From Skeletonema tropicum (lineage: Eukaryota > Bacillariophyta > Thalassiosirophyceae > Thalassiosirales > Thalassiosiraceae), in the NCBI GenBank assembly GCA_037178625.1, contig CM074145.1, positions 434,001-498,000 of the forward strand: a stretch of 64,000 nucleotides of DNA. The letters are read 5' to 3'. A program made the translations under genes and the position numbers. Shown one piece after another: positions 43,104 to 52,861 of this stretch (the first letter of the stretch is position 1; each line of letters opens with the position of its first letter). The notes below the pieces were generated by a model. It worked only from the letters and a program-made list of their open reading frames with translations, was not told where the DNA came from and made no database searches.

Positions 43104-45076
43104 AGCTCTTCAAGAAGCGCAGCTTGAAGATCCCTCCCACCTCCGATCAATCCATGCCAACAAAATCATCATCACCTGAGAGGATCCCGGCCAAGTCATT
43201 CACATTCTCCAACGTGTTCAACAAGAATACAAGCCAAACCAGGGAAAGCAACAATGAGATGTCCATGTCGAGACAGTTCGAAAATATGGCTTGGATATTG
43301 CGGCAATTAGACAACACGTGTTCTGCAATAGAGAAGAACCTGATGAAGTCGTTCTCACAGAAAGTGGCAGATTGGGCATTATGGTCATCAAGCAAGGAGA
43401 GTGCACTAGCATCTGTAACGCAAAGCTTCCGATCCGACTTGCGCCTCATGAATAATAACTCGGGCCAATCTTCCTCCTCTTCGGCTGAGCAGCGATTCCC
43501 AATATTGAATCCTTTGGATCCTACTGAACTGTTAACGTCAGTGGATGCCAATGAATGCTTCATTCTTCCAAGTGCACACTTCCCTTTACTCCTTTGTTTT
43601 GACTCGCAGCCCAATACACTGTTGCCAACCTTGATTCAAAGCGAGAGGAGTCACATTGGAGTGGGCTCCCAGGATGTTTTGTATCGTACCAAGGTTGAAA
43701 TATTGGGTCTCAGTGGCACGCCAGTTGGGACTGCTTTTGCTGTTCAAGGATCAGTTGCTGGAGTCATACAAGAATCAAAGCCTTCGAACAATACACTAAT
43801 CTTTGAGACCAAGTCCAATTGGGGATATCCAAAGACTCTATCTTTGAAAGTTTCTAGCTCGTCTGGTCATCCCGAATTGACAACGATATCTGACGACAAG
43901 AATCAAAACGATGTGGGATGTGGCTTTGTAGATTTGTGCGATATTTGGAAGCAACCGCTGGGGGGGAGAGCGGACTCGTGTATCACCAGAAAGGCGAGGA
44001 TCTATACGTTTGATTCCGCCGAAGAGTTTGACCAGCATGGCGAAGTCGATCAAGATAATACTGTTGGAAACGTAAAACTGCAGCTCCGTGTGAGCACTGA
44101 AATTGTTGCTGCGGACAATTTTCCTCAGAAATGTCTTCTTCTGTATAAACATGGAGATGATTTGCGACAGGAACTCCTCGCAATTCAGTTGATTGAAAGA
44201 TGTCACGAAATATTGAAAGCATCTGGCCTTGATCTCAAACTGAAGACTTTCCGCTGTTTACCGGTTGGTGCACAGAAGGGTTTCATTGAGTGGGTGAAGG
44301 GGACGGTTCCTCTTTCTGAGCTATGCAAGACATCTGGCTCGTCCCACTCCGGCTCGAATCGTTCGAACAGCTCCTCCGACGACAAACAGATTCAGTCTGA
44401 CGCTACACAAGCGGATAAGCCACAGCCACAAAGGCGAAGTTGGTGCAAATATCAATCTATTCGTGGTCTGCGTCAGCAATCAAATGGCTCTATCATTGAT
44501 AACCCAATACAAGACTTCCTCAGGAGCGCCGCCTTTGATGATTCTGCGCCCTATTATGTCAAGAAAGATGTCATGGACACCTATGTGAAGAGTTGTGCTG
44601 GATATTGTGTTATCACTTATCTATTGGGGGTAGGAGATCGCCATTTGGACAACATCTTACTTCATCAAAATGGTCATTTACTGCATTGTGACTACTCTTT
44701 CATCTTGGGTCATGATCCAAAGACTTATATGCCAATGAGAATTACTGAGGAGATGGTAACAGGATTTGGAGGCCGTGACAGCGACAACTTTGCAAGGTTT
44801 GTCTCCTTTGCTGGAGCAGCTTTTCTCACACTCCGAAGACATAACAATCTTCGTTCATTGTTATCACATGTTCGTCTTATGGTTGATTCAAACATGGTAG
44901 ATGTCTCTATCCACCAGTCACCTGAAGAGGCAATCCTGGCGATGCGTGGAAGATTTCGGCTAGACCTAAATGATGATGATGCATTGACATACATCGAAGA
45001 TGTTATAGAGAAAAGCATCGCTTCGAAAATGTGGAAAGCTGTCGATGTTATTCACTCTATTGGAATGCATTTCTAG
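43056..45076 (+). CDS. Phosphatidylinositol 3-kinase catalytic part (Vps34-like), probable 3' exon
   Basis: In the kinase frame, codons from 43056 (CKSGVEKKGKGKKILKLFKK) lead into about 650 residues with no obvious own start. A helical region (FENMAWILRQLDN...) precedes a segment like the Vps34 linker (NECFILPSAHFPLLLCFD). The kinase domain is at about 340-650 of the part: CLLLYKHGDDLRQE (ATP-binding Lys and GDDLRQ), GLDLKLKTFRCLPVGAQKGFIEWV, GVGDRHLDNILL (catalytic loop) and HCDYSFILGHDPK in place of HIDFGYILGRDPK, then ITEEMVTGFGG. It would phosphorylate phosphatidylinositol on endomembranes. The DFG motif reads DYS, so activity is uncertain. No C2 domain was recognised. Confidence 0.8.
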
Positions 45077-45289
45077 AATCTTTGAAAAGAAATGATTTCA
45101 GTTCTGTGTTTAAATAAATTCACCTTTCCTGTCCTTCTTCTCTTTCATTTCCCGTTTGCATTCTGTTCTCAATTATGTACGACTGATTATTTGATTCGCG
45201 GAGAGTAGTTTCATCTGGTGTTCTCATTTTTTGTTGCTCCAGCATTACTGCAGCTCTGGAAACTGCCTCAAATAACAAACAACAATATT

Positions 45290-46711
45290 ATGAAGAATAC
45301 TACTCTTATTAATCTCTCCATTGCAAGCATATTATTAGCTAATTCCATCAAGGCATACAGTGCAATGTCAAAGCCGCAGGTGTCGAAGACTATCCGAGTT
45401 ATGTTTCATGGTGGAGACAACATGCTGGGGCGGGCAGTACAGTTATCTTTTCCTACTCAAGCTACAGGTGAAGAGTTCATCACTGATAGCTGCCCCGGAT
45501 ATCACTATTTGGATATGTGCATGCATCCTTCAGGACATGCCGACGGAGACTTTTCACTAGAAGAGATACGTGAGGAAAACAAACAAGGGAACTATCTCTG
45601 GAAGGACTACCGTGAGTTGCGGATTGACCCTTCACCTGATATTCGTCTACTCAATGTAGAAAGTCACATTACACGATCGATTGACATGCCGGATCTGCCC
45701 CTGTGGAAAGGTATACGATATCACACTCATGTTGATAACCTTGATGCCATGATACGCCCTTTCGCGGAAACCACTCACGGAGGTGAAGTTGCTAGTCCGG
45801 TTGTCCTTTCCTTGGCGAATAATCACGTTCTAGATTATGGCAGAACAGCACTTGATAGTGAAACTCTTCCAGCGCTTGAGAATTTGCAAGCTGCCCTGCC
45901 GAATGTTTCTACTGTAGGCATTGGTAAAACTCTGCTGGAAGCAAGCAAACCAGCTGAGCTCAAGTGCATCGATACAACCGTTCAAGTGTTTGCGGTAGCA
46001 AGCGGCTGCAGTGGGACTCCGACAGCATGGTGGGCTAGTGATAGTAGATCGGGATTAGTGGGCATCCCAGCCCTTGTAAGCAATGAAGCTGTTGAAGACG
46101 CTTTAGAGATTGTAAAACGAGCCACTGACTCTTATCCATGCGCTGGACATAAACTGAGAATACTCAGTATACACATGGGGCCAAACTGGGCACTCAAGGG
46201 TGAAGGTGCGATGGATATTGCATGCAGGAGAGACTTTGTTCACAAAGTGATTGATAGTTGTGGTTTTGATATCATATACGCGCACTCCAGTCACCACATG
46301 CGTGGAATGGAAGTGTACAAGTACAAGGGCAAGTTGATACTGTACGGAACAGGAGATATCATCAATGACTATGAAGGCTTTGAGAACCGAGGTGAAGAAC
46401 AATACAACCGTCTTGGGGGTATCTACATAGCAGACATTGATTCTTTCTCAGGGGATTTGAAGCAGCTACAGATTATACCCATGTTCATGAATAGATTACG
46501 ATTGGAGCGTTACAAGAAAGGATCGCAAATTTGGAGTCCAACTCAAAATCGCCTTGTGGCAAATCAAGAGAAAGGTAAAGAACTGTGTGCCTTCGTCAAT
46601 AAGCTATCTCTGATCGATGCCGGAAGTAAAAAAGCTGCACTTACAGTCAAGTACGTCGATGAGAGTAAATCAAGCATACCGGGCGGGCCAGTCTTGCTAC
46701 GGATGTCTTGA
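45290..46711 (+). CDS. Secreted CapA/PgsA-like (PGA_cap) metallophosphatase-fold protein
   Basis: 473 residues from the ATG at 45290; the frame extends upstream only with a GTG codon. The N-terminus MKNTTLINLSIASILLANSIKA is a good signal peptide. Family landmarks occur in order: FHGGDNMLGR (metal-binding, near residue 42), LNVESHIT, SLANNHVLDYG, LSIHMGPNW, and YAHSSHHMRGMEVYKGKLILYGTGDIINDYEG. This is the calcineurin-like fold of the bacterial capsule-synthesis protein family (PF09587), present in many algae and fungi. It probably acts on a secreted or lumenal polymer or phosphoester; the substrate is unknown. It is single exon, 213 bp after the kinase stop, on the same strand. Confidence 0.85.
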   Translation: MKNTTLINLSIASILLANSIKAYSAMSKPQVSKTIRVMFHGGDNMLGRAVQLSFPTQATGEEFITDSCPGYHYLDMCMHPSGHADGDFSLEEIREENKQGNYLWKDYRELRIDPSPDIRLLNVESHITRSIDMPDLPLWKGIRYHTHVDNLDAMIRPFAETTHGGEVASPVVLSLANNHVLDYGRTALDSETLPALENLQAALPNVSTVGIGKTLLEASKPAELKCIDTTVQVFAVASGCSGTPTAWWASDSRSGLVGIPALVSNEAVEDALEIVKRATDSYPCAGHKLRILSIHMGPNWALKGEGAMDIACRRDFVHKVIDSCGFDIIYAHSSHHMRGMEVYKYKGKLILYGTGDIINDYEGFENRGEEQYNRLGGIYIADIDSFSGDLKQLQIIPMFMNRLRLERYKKGSQIWSPTQNRLVANQEKGKELCAFVNKLSLIDAGSKKAALTVKYVDESKSSIPGGPVLLRMS

Positions 46712-46885
46712 CAAAGAGATTTGATGGATCCATGGTAACTGGCCGTTAGCATCGAATATGTGTGAACAACTCCAGGATAATCGATAACTGACTCAATAGT
46801 ACTAGTACTTTCTGAAAGTGAAGTATTCCAGCAGGCTAACACACTTCAAGAGCGTCTGTATTGAATCCGTCTACATCTTCTTCGC

Positions 46886-48119
46886 CTAGTCATCCATATT
46901 TCCGCATACGCAACAATCAATAATCTTTGTCACAAAAGCCTTCGATGGGGACCCATCGTGTGCGATGCAATGTTCCAAATGGTGAAGGAGAGTCTTTTCC
47001 ACTGCTTGGGCCTCTTCCTCTTCTTGGATGATAGAGTTCGAAGGTTGAGGAGACACTGTATCAGCGGGGACAGTAGGAGACGAAGATTCCTGTGTTTGTA
47101 CTTTGTCACTTTCTGCCAACGCAACAGCTGCATTCTTCCTGGTAGTCGAATCCTTGTTAGAGACTGCAGAGTCAATTAGGCATAAGCCATCGACATCACA
47201 AGAGTAGGCACCTTGGGGAGAGGCGCGAAGGATCATCGTAAACACTTTTTAGAGACATCCACAGCTTTGCATGCCAGATGAATAGGAAGCTGATTCTTGG
47301 CGTTGGTAACAGCAGAAGTAGGATGAGATTCCATGAATGTTGTGACGATAGCTTGCGACGGCGACGCGAACCTTTCTCAAGGCATTGTTCCAAATGAAGA
47401 AGAAGAGATTTCTCACGAATGACGCTGCTGATACATGCAAGAACTGCACTTGCACTTGTTGCTCTCATCACCTGCGGTGCCTCTTGTGATTCATCACTGA
47501 AAGTGAAGGAAGTGAGAATTTTTTAATAATATCATCAGTGAGATTGACCACACCCGAGTTGTCTTCTCAACGACAGGTCCGTTGAGCAGCAAATTTACAA
47601 CGGCATCATTCATTGCAACAACCCTAGTCATCTCGTCTTTTTCCTCGGTATAGCACGAAACTCTTCAGGTCGTTTGCAATCAACAAAGCCAAGGCCAGTC
47701 AGCATCCTTGCTCCCCGCGGCGTAATCAACTGGATAAAAGCCATCGATATCACACACGTATGCTCCTTCAGATAGGCACGTAGCAGCATGGTGAAAACGT
47801 CTTTCGAAACACCTGCGGCCATGCACAAAGCATGGATAGGTAGCTGATTATTGTCATCAGCCCGGCAGCAGCTCCGGGGTATGAGTCCAATAGCGCCGAC
47901 ACGATGTCTTCCGATGGAGAATCTGTGTTCAATAGTAGATATCACATGATGGGAATAGCCACTATCACTCTTTGCTGAAGGGAGAAGAAAAAATAAAAAT
48001 GATTTCCCTGAATGAAGTCGGAGGGATCGGAAGCGTAAACAACTTTCGCTTTCTTGCTCAAACAGGTACTCGAATCGTTGATAAGCTCGTAAGTATTCAG
48101 GTAGAGAAGCAGATTTCAT
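46886..48119 (-). pseudogene. Decayed ankyrin-like repeat gene
   Basis: Two related modules are recognisable on the minus strand in several frames: NQLPIHALCMAAGVSKDVFTMLLRAYLK (near 47850-47760) and NQLPIHLACKAVDVS...VFTMILRASPQGAYSCDVDG (near 47300-47190). NQLPIH and the VFTM(L/I)LRA segment are typical of the ankyrin-like proteins abundant in diatoms. The frame shifts after AYLKE, in an A-run at TCTAAAAAGTG, and elsewhere. The N-terminal frame (MKSASLPEYLRAYQRFEYLF) starts at 48119. The lengths and stops argue against a functional product. Confidence 0.6.
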
Positions 48120-48178
48120 TCACGGTCGAACTGTATCATCTGGTAGAGAAGCAAGGTATGAATGCAAAGCGGGACCCG
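48040..48178 (+). repeat. Segmental duplicate of the mobile-element target region
   Basis: 48112-48175 (GATTTCATTCACGGTCGAAC through AAAGCGGGACC) is virtually identical to 61869-61931. Its left part (GAATCGTTGATAAGCT) matches 50164-50177. The two partner pieces are now 11.7 kb apart because the LTR elements and an older element lie between them. Confidence 0.8.
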
Positions 48179-48864
48179 CTCAAACGCGTATTCAACATAC
48201 TTATCAGCTCGCTCCTCGGCTTGGGTTGCATGCTGGTTGCTGTCGCTGGCGCTCGCAAGCTGCCTGCATGCTGCCAGCTTGCTATCTTGTTAGCTGGAAG
48301 TGGAAGCTGCTGACTTGATTGCTGTGAGGTGTCAAGGCCACTCGCTCCGTATCGTATTCATTTAGCTTGCTATCCTTGTCCTTGCACTATCACTATTATC
48401 CTTGCATTATTGCGGTAAGAAGAATGGCAGACTGCAACAATAGTGCTACAAACAACGCCACTGCGGAGTTATTTCATGCGGAGGAGGAGGAGGAGGAGGA
48501 TGACAGCGGTGAAATTGAGCAGGGAATCATCACCTCTGAAAATACCGACAGCCTGCAATAAAGCGGCATGCGGCATCAGGGGGCATCTTCCCTGAACGAT
48601 GCTTCTAATGATGGAAAAATTATGTCGTAGGCGTAGGGTTGTGCAGGAGAATGAGATAAACAAAGACACCCAAGTATGTGGTATGGGTATGGTATTACTC
48701 TTCTACTTCTAGCTTAGCTATCCATTACCATTACCATGCCATTATCCATGATATAGTTATAATGCTTACTGTGTCCAACACATCGAAGGCGATGCATTCA
48801 ATTTCATTCAATCACCCCTTCCTCCTATGGTTGTCATTTCTAACGAGAGATAAATCAATTCAAA
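48120..48864. other. Gene-poor interval with an orphan BspA-repeat frame
   Basis: 48180-48420 has GCTGGCGCTCGC/GCTTGCTATC-like repetitions but no gene. 48424-48561 is the short frame described separately. 48562-48864 shows nothing recognised. Confidence 0.4.
48424..48561 (+). pseudogene. Orphan fragment of the BspA-like 55-aa cytoplasmic repeat
   Basis: A 45-residue frame begins MADCNNSATNNATAELFHAE, passes through an acidic run and ends EIEQGIITSENTDSLQ. This matches one unit of the BspA-like repeat (MADG.KTAT..AELHH...DIEQGRIITSENTD), 23 kb from the nearest copy. It has its own ATG and a stop, no transmembrane helix and no DUF285 region. It is most likely a retained fragment of an old duplication. 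Confidence 0.55.
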
Positions 48865-49907
48865 CTAGATTCTCCGTATCAATATCAATATCAGTCTCAT
48901 CCTCATCGATATCGATATCAGTGTCGCAATGTAGCTCTCTTTGGCCGTGATTGCAGGCTCGTCTTCATCATCAATATTGCCATCGATTGCTGTATTGGTA
49001 TTGTTCCACATCCAATCATCATTCTCATTGGGCTCATCAATCAAGTCCAACACGTGAACGTCAACTTGCACTTCGGTCTCAAGGTCTAGGTCCAGTCCTT
49101 CTTCTGTCGTATTCGTATTGTTGCTGTTGCCACGCAACATAAAAATCATGCGACTGCAGTGCTCATGGGAAGATCCGCACCAGCCCCACTTCGAGCAGCA
49201 TTTTCCATCCGAGCAGATGCCATTTCCACGGCTGCCATTGCCACATGTGCCGGAGCTGGAGCTTGGTCTTGGCGTGGGGCGGGGAGCGGGAGCTGGAGCT
49301 GGAGCTGGGACAGGCTTCCAGGTATTCGCTACCAATGAGACTTTGCCGTCCAGCCCATTAACCTTGTAGTACCTAACATCTACTGTCGAGTCACGATATG
49401 TCCTCTCAAATGTGCCAACGCAGTATCCTTCGCCCAGCTTTAACTCCTTCATCACTTTATAATGAGGGCATGGTCATGGTCGTCACCTCCATCGCCATCT
49501 GGGCTGTCCCACAAGAATAGAACCTCGCCTTTCCTGATCGGCCCTTGGATCAAGACAGACCTGGCCTCGTCGTTCTCAATGAACGCAACCTTTTTGGCGT
49601 TTTCTTTGTCTTGATGCCCCCTGCTCTCCCTTGGCCAGAATGAGCCGGCAAGGTTCTCAGAACAATGGTTGCCCTCAAAGAGGATGTACCTGTCATCACG
49701 ACGCCTGTATGTGTCGCTATCCCCAAAAGAGTCAATGAGCTTCTCGACTAAGGGGACTCCTGCGGTGATTGCAGCATCAATCGCGTCAGGAGATACCGCA
49801 GCCGCAGCATCGCAATGTTCCATAGAGGTGGAAGCAAAAAGTGCAAGGAGGGTTAAAGCGGCGCCGGCGCTCTTCTTGATCTGGATCTTGATGTTGATTG
49901 GAGACAT
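48865..49907 (-). CDS. Secreted chitin-binding (hevein-like) protein, broken by a 1-nt shift
   Basis: The first frame (49907-49452) has a signal peptide (KKSAGAALTLLALFASTS) and a beta-rich domain (RYILFEGNHCSENLAGSFW...NDEARSVLIQG) and stops at ALIIK. A -1 step at that point, as if one G of AAGGTGATG were lost, continues in the second frame (49455-48865) as VMKELKLGEGYCVGTFERTY...VNGLDGKVSLV. That frame then carries a Pro-Ala/Pro-Arg linker and a type 1 chitin-binding domain (CGNGSRGNGICSDGKCCSKWGWCGSSHEHC, all eight Cys). The tail is acidic. It would bind chitin or similar glycans outside the cell. Diatoms make chitin, so a wall role is plausible. It may be a fresh pseudogene, a sequencing error or a -1 frameshift site. 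Confidence 0.65.
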
Positions 49908-49983
49908 GGTGTAATGTTCAAGTACAAGTGCAAGTGATAGTGCTGTGTTAGAGTTAGAATGCTAGAGCAAGTGCTGTCAATGA

Positions 49984-50016
49984 TGTTTGTTTGTTTGTTT
50001 GTTTGTTTGTTTCTGA
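49984..50016. repeat. TTTG tetranucleotide microsatellite
   Basis: About seven to eight uninterrupted GTTT units upstream of the chitin-binding gene. The surrounding 49908-50182 interval has no gene; its right end shares similarity with 48040-48090. Confidence 0.9.
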
Positions 50017-50182
50017 AATAATGAGATAACTAATGAGTGAGCTTCCAGTGGAACAGCAAAGCATCAGTCTTGATCTTGCTCGTTATTGTACTCTTGCTCT
50101 TGCATTATTCTGCCAGTCGTCTGTCGTGCGCATCGACAAAGCTTTCCTTTCGCTCAAGGGCTTGAATCGTTGATAAGCTGGT

Positions 50183-50347
50183 TGATGGTGTGTGTCGAGT
50201 CAACTCGCTCGTGACGCACAGGGAGTACCGGTTGAACCGATCTTGCGGAAGATCGGTCATCCGGCTCCACCCTTTTTAGCGTAGCTCAACCACTGTAACC
50301 ATAAACCAAAGTTATGTCTCCAGTAGTTGACTCTTCTGGCGTCATCA
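50183..50347 (+). repeat. 5' LTR of the gag-only element
   Basis: 165 bp, TGATG...CATCA. It contains a perfect hairpin CCGATCTTGCGGAAGATCGG that may act in the transcript as a packaging or termination structure (inference). Identical to 52378-52542. Confidence 0.95.
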
Positions 50348-50452
50348 GGTAGAGCCCGTTCAACAAGCAAGAGAGCTCAATCGCATTGGATACCCCAGCA
50401 TTGAGCATCATCTTTGCTTCTTCCTCCATCGTTTATCACCCATCCACCCACT

Positions 50453-52297
50453 ATGCCGACAGTCTCCCAAACCACGAGATCGTCGGCTAGTGCCAGTCCA
50501 TTCTTCTTTGCATCACCTTACAAAGGAGACGTCCGAAATGCCAAAGCCAAGCCAGGTGGTGTTCTCCATGTAAGGGGGGACACTGCCTCGGCTCCCACCA
50601 TCCACTACTGGCTCGAGCATCTGTCACTAGCTGAAGCCAATGCCAAATATTTTTTCGCCATCGGCTTTACCAACTACAGCTTCACGAGTTATACATCGTC
50701 TGCCAACTGGAACAAAACCTATCCTAACGCACCCATCACAGGTATTGCTCCAATCACTCAACCACCACCACCACCTTCACCAAGGGCTCCTGCTGCACCA
50801 CCCCGGCCTCCTCCCACTCCAGCGGCGAGTGTTACGACGGTCAGTTCAGTGGCATCAGCACATGCTCCTCCCACACCTCCAGCTACTGTTCCTCCACCGA
50901 ACACGCCTGCTCCGGCTTCTTCAACGGCTCAGAGCGTGCCACCTGTCACCATTCCTGAAGGTATCTCAATCGACCGAGATTTGTTCAACCAACTTCTGAC
51001 GTTGCTCAACGCACAACTCCAGCAGCGTCAACAGCAGCCAGCACCAGTTGTTTCTCCCGTCGTATCAGCTCCTCCCATTCCTCAATGGGATGGTACTCCC
51101 GATACAGTCTCTCTATTCCTTGAGGCCCTTGCGGATTACAAATACCACGTGTACTTTACCTCGGCCAACATCGATTGGGAGGCCGACTCATCCCCTCCCA
51201 CCCCACAAAATATTCACATCCGTTCTGAACTTCTCCGCACCTTGAAACCTTTTCCCATCCTTTATAGTTTTCTCGGCAAGCCACAATATGAACGTGATGG
51301 GATCCGCATGCTTCGTGATCTCATCGAAAAACTCAATCCTACCCGTCCGGAAAATCTTCTCAATTCAGTCATCGAACTAGTCGGTTTGCAACAGGCTCCC
51401 AACGAAACAGGCGTCCAATTTATGTGCCGTCTTAGGGGCCTCTACTCCCGCCTCAAGGACATCACAATTTCGAAGATATTTACCACCCTTGCCATCGCTG
51501 GTCTCGATCCCGAACTCTACGTTGGGCTCATCATGAGATACCGTGCCGGTGATACTTCTGTTACCGAAGCCTCCATCTACGAGCTTGGCGAGGAAGTTGA
51601 GGCCGAAGACACCCGTCGTCCCATTACTGAACGTGGTACTTCGTCGTCTCCTTCTACCGTCATGGCCCGCCGTGCCAGTCAAGACCCTACCCCTCCTCCT
51701 CCAAGTACTGATCCCAAGCCAACCATCTCCTACCCACCGTCAAAGGCCCAAAAGTGGAAAGACATCAAAGCAGCTTTCTTGGATAAAGAGTTCTGCCCCA
51801 TTTGTTTTCACCGCAGCGACTACCATATCAATGTCGGATGCCCTGCTCTTGCTTCCCTGGGCTTAGTCATTGTGAAGGACGAAGACAAAGCTGCCGAGAT
51901 CATTGCCGACTACAAGGCCAATACAAATAAGCCTCCTCGTCCTCCTTCTGACGATTCCACCACCGCTGATCAAGATGATGACGCAGCTTCAGCCCGTCGG
52001 GCCTCAGCCAAATCGTCTTCTTCCAAACGAAAGTCTAAATCAAAATCTACCAAATCCACTGCGGCAGCTAAAGCTTCAGCTAAAGCTTCTGCCGCCTCCG
52101 CTTCTCCTCAGGGGGGCCAGTTGAAGTCTCCTCCGGAACAGCTTTCTACTCAGGGGGGCCAGTTGAAGTCTCCTCCTGAACAGCCACCTATGGTTTCCGA
52201 TACGAATCCTTACAAGATCCCAGATACAATGTACGAAGAATACAGCTCTGACGAGGATGATGATGAGGAATTCTATCTTGAAACTTTTGCCACTTAA
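50453..52297 (+). CDS. Gag-like capsid protein of the gag-only LTR element
   Basis: 614 residues from the ATG at 50453 (MPTVSQTT); a longer frame exists only with a TTG start. Order: an N-terminal domain of about 100 residues, a Pro/Ala-rich linker, a helical capsid-like domain at about 165-400 (RDLFNQLLTLLNAQLQQ, IPQWDGTPDTVSLFLEALADY, PFPILYSFLGKPQYERDGIRMLRDLIEKLNP, QFMCRLRGLYSRL), a zinc-binding segment CPICFHRSDYHINVGC (C-x2-C-x6-H-x4-C, longer than the standard knuckle), a Lys/Ser-rich basic tail and a tandem GGQLKSPPEQ. The frame is intact, which suggests the protein is under selection or that the copy is very young. Confidence 0.85.
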   Translation: MPTVSQTTRSSASASPFFFASPYKGDVRNAKAKPGGVLHVRGDTASAPTIHYWLEHLSLAEANAKYFFAIGFTNYSFTSYTSSANWNKTYPNAPITGIAPITQPPPPPSPRAPAAPPRPPPTPAASVTTVSSVASAHAPPTPPATVPPPNTPAPASSTAQSVPPVTIPEGISIDRDLFNQLLTLLNAQLQQRQQQPAPVVSPVVSAPPIPQWDGTPDTVSLFLEALADYKYHVYFTSANIDWEADSSPPTPQNIHIRSELLRTLKPFPILYSFLGKPQYERDGIRMLRDLIEKLNPTRPENLLNSVIELVGLQQAPNETGVQFMCRLRGLYSRLKDITISKIFTTLAIAGLDPELYVGLIMRYRAGDTSVTEASIYELGEEVEAEDTRRPITERGTSSSPSTVMARRASQDPTPPPPSTDPKPTISYPPSKAQKWKDIKAAFLDKEFCPICFHRSDYHINVGCPALASLGLVIVKDEDKAAEIIADYKANTNKPPRPPSDDSTTADQDDDAASARRASAKSSSSKRKSKSKSTKSTAAAKASAKASAASASPQGGQLKSPPEQLSTQGGQLKSPPEQPPMVSDTNPYKIPDTMYEEYSSDEDDDEEFYLETFAT

Positions 52298-52377
52298 TTA
52301 CTTGCCCCGATCTATTCTCACTTTGCGTTCCCAGAGAGTCTCCGACTGCTCATCTCACTCGTCTCTCGACAGGGGGG

Positions 52378-52542
52378 TGATGGTGTGTGTCGAGTCAACT
52401 CGCTCGTGACGCACAGGGAGTACCGGTTGAACCGATCTTGCGGAAGATCGGTCATCCGGCTCCACCCTTTTTAGCGTAGCTCAACCACTGTAACCATAAA
52501 CCAAAGTTATGTCTCCAGTAGTTGACTCTTCTGGCGTCATCA
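52378..52542 (+). repeat. 3' LTR of the gag-only element
   Basis: Appears identical to the 5' LTR by eye over all 165 bp. It is preceded by the purine tract AGGGGGG and followed by the target duplication CTGGT. Confidence 0.95.
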
Positions 52543-52861
52543 CTGGTACATAATATAGGAGGGGTGATCAGAACCCGTCCGTGAGATTGTTACACGGGTA
52601 ACATTCACATCTCTGGCGGCGGCGGCGTTCCTACGTAGAAACATACCAGACCTACGAGAAATCGGTTACGGTAACAATCTCACGGACAATTGTGTCATGT
52701 CACAGATTCGTTTCGGATGGGTGTCTCTCTTTATCTCTCCCACTAACATCACCAAGCTGTGTCCGTGAGATTGTTACACGGGTAACAAGCGGAATTCAAC
52801 TGGCGGCAGTAGAACTCGCGGCAGCTGTTACACGGGTAAAAATCCAAATCAAGCCGGCGGA

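Larger units (their letters stand above)
50183..52542 (+). mobile_element. Complete gag-only LTR retrotransposon (TR-GAG type)
   Basis: LTRs at 50183-50347 and 52378-52542 are each 165 bp, begin TGATG and end CATCA, and appear identical. The flanking 5-bp duplication is CTGGT (50178-50182 and 52543-52547). A polypurine tract AGGGGGG abuts the 3' LTR. The only gene inside is gag-like; protease, integrase, reverse transcriptase and RNase H are absent, so it must be moved by another element. Its LTR and gag do not resemble those of the neighbouring Copia element. I could not identify a convincing primer-binding site in GGTAGAGCCCGTTC after the 5' LTR. Confidence 0.92.

Noticed and set aside
50348..50362. 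tRNA primer-binding site after the gag-only 5' LTR
   Set aside because: GGTAGAGCCCGTTC does not begin with the TGG expected for a tRNA 3' end, and I could not match it to an internal tRNA segment with confidence.
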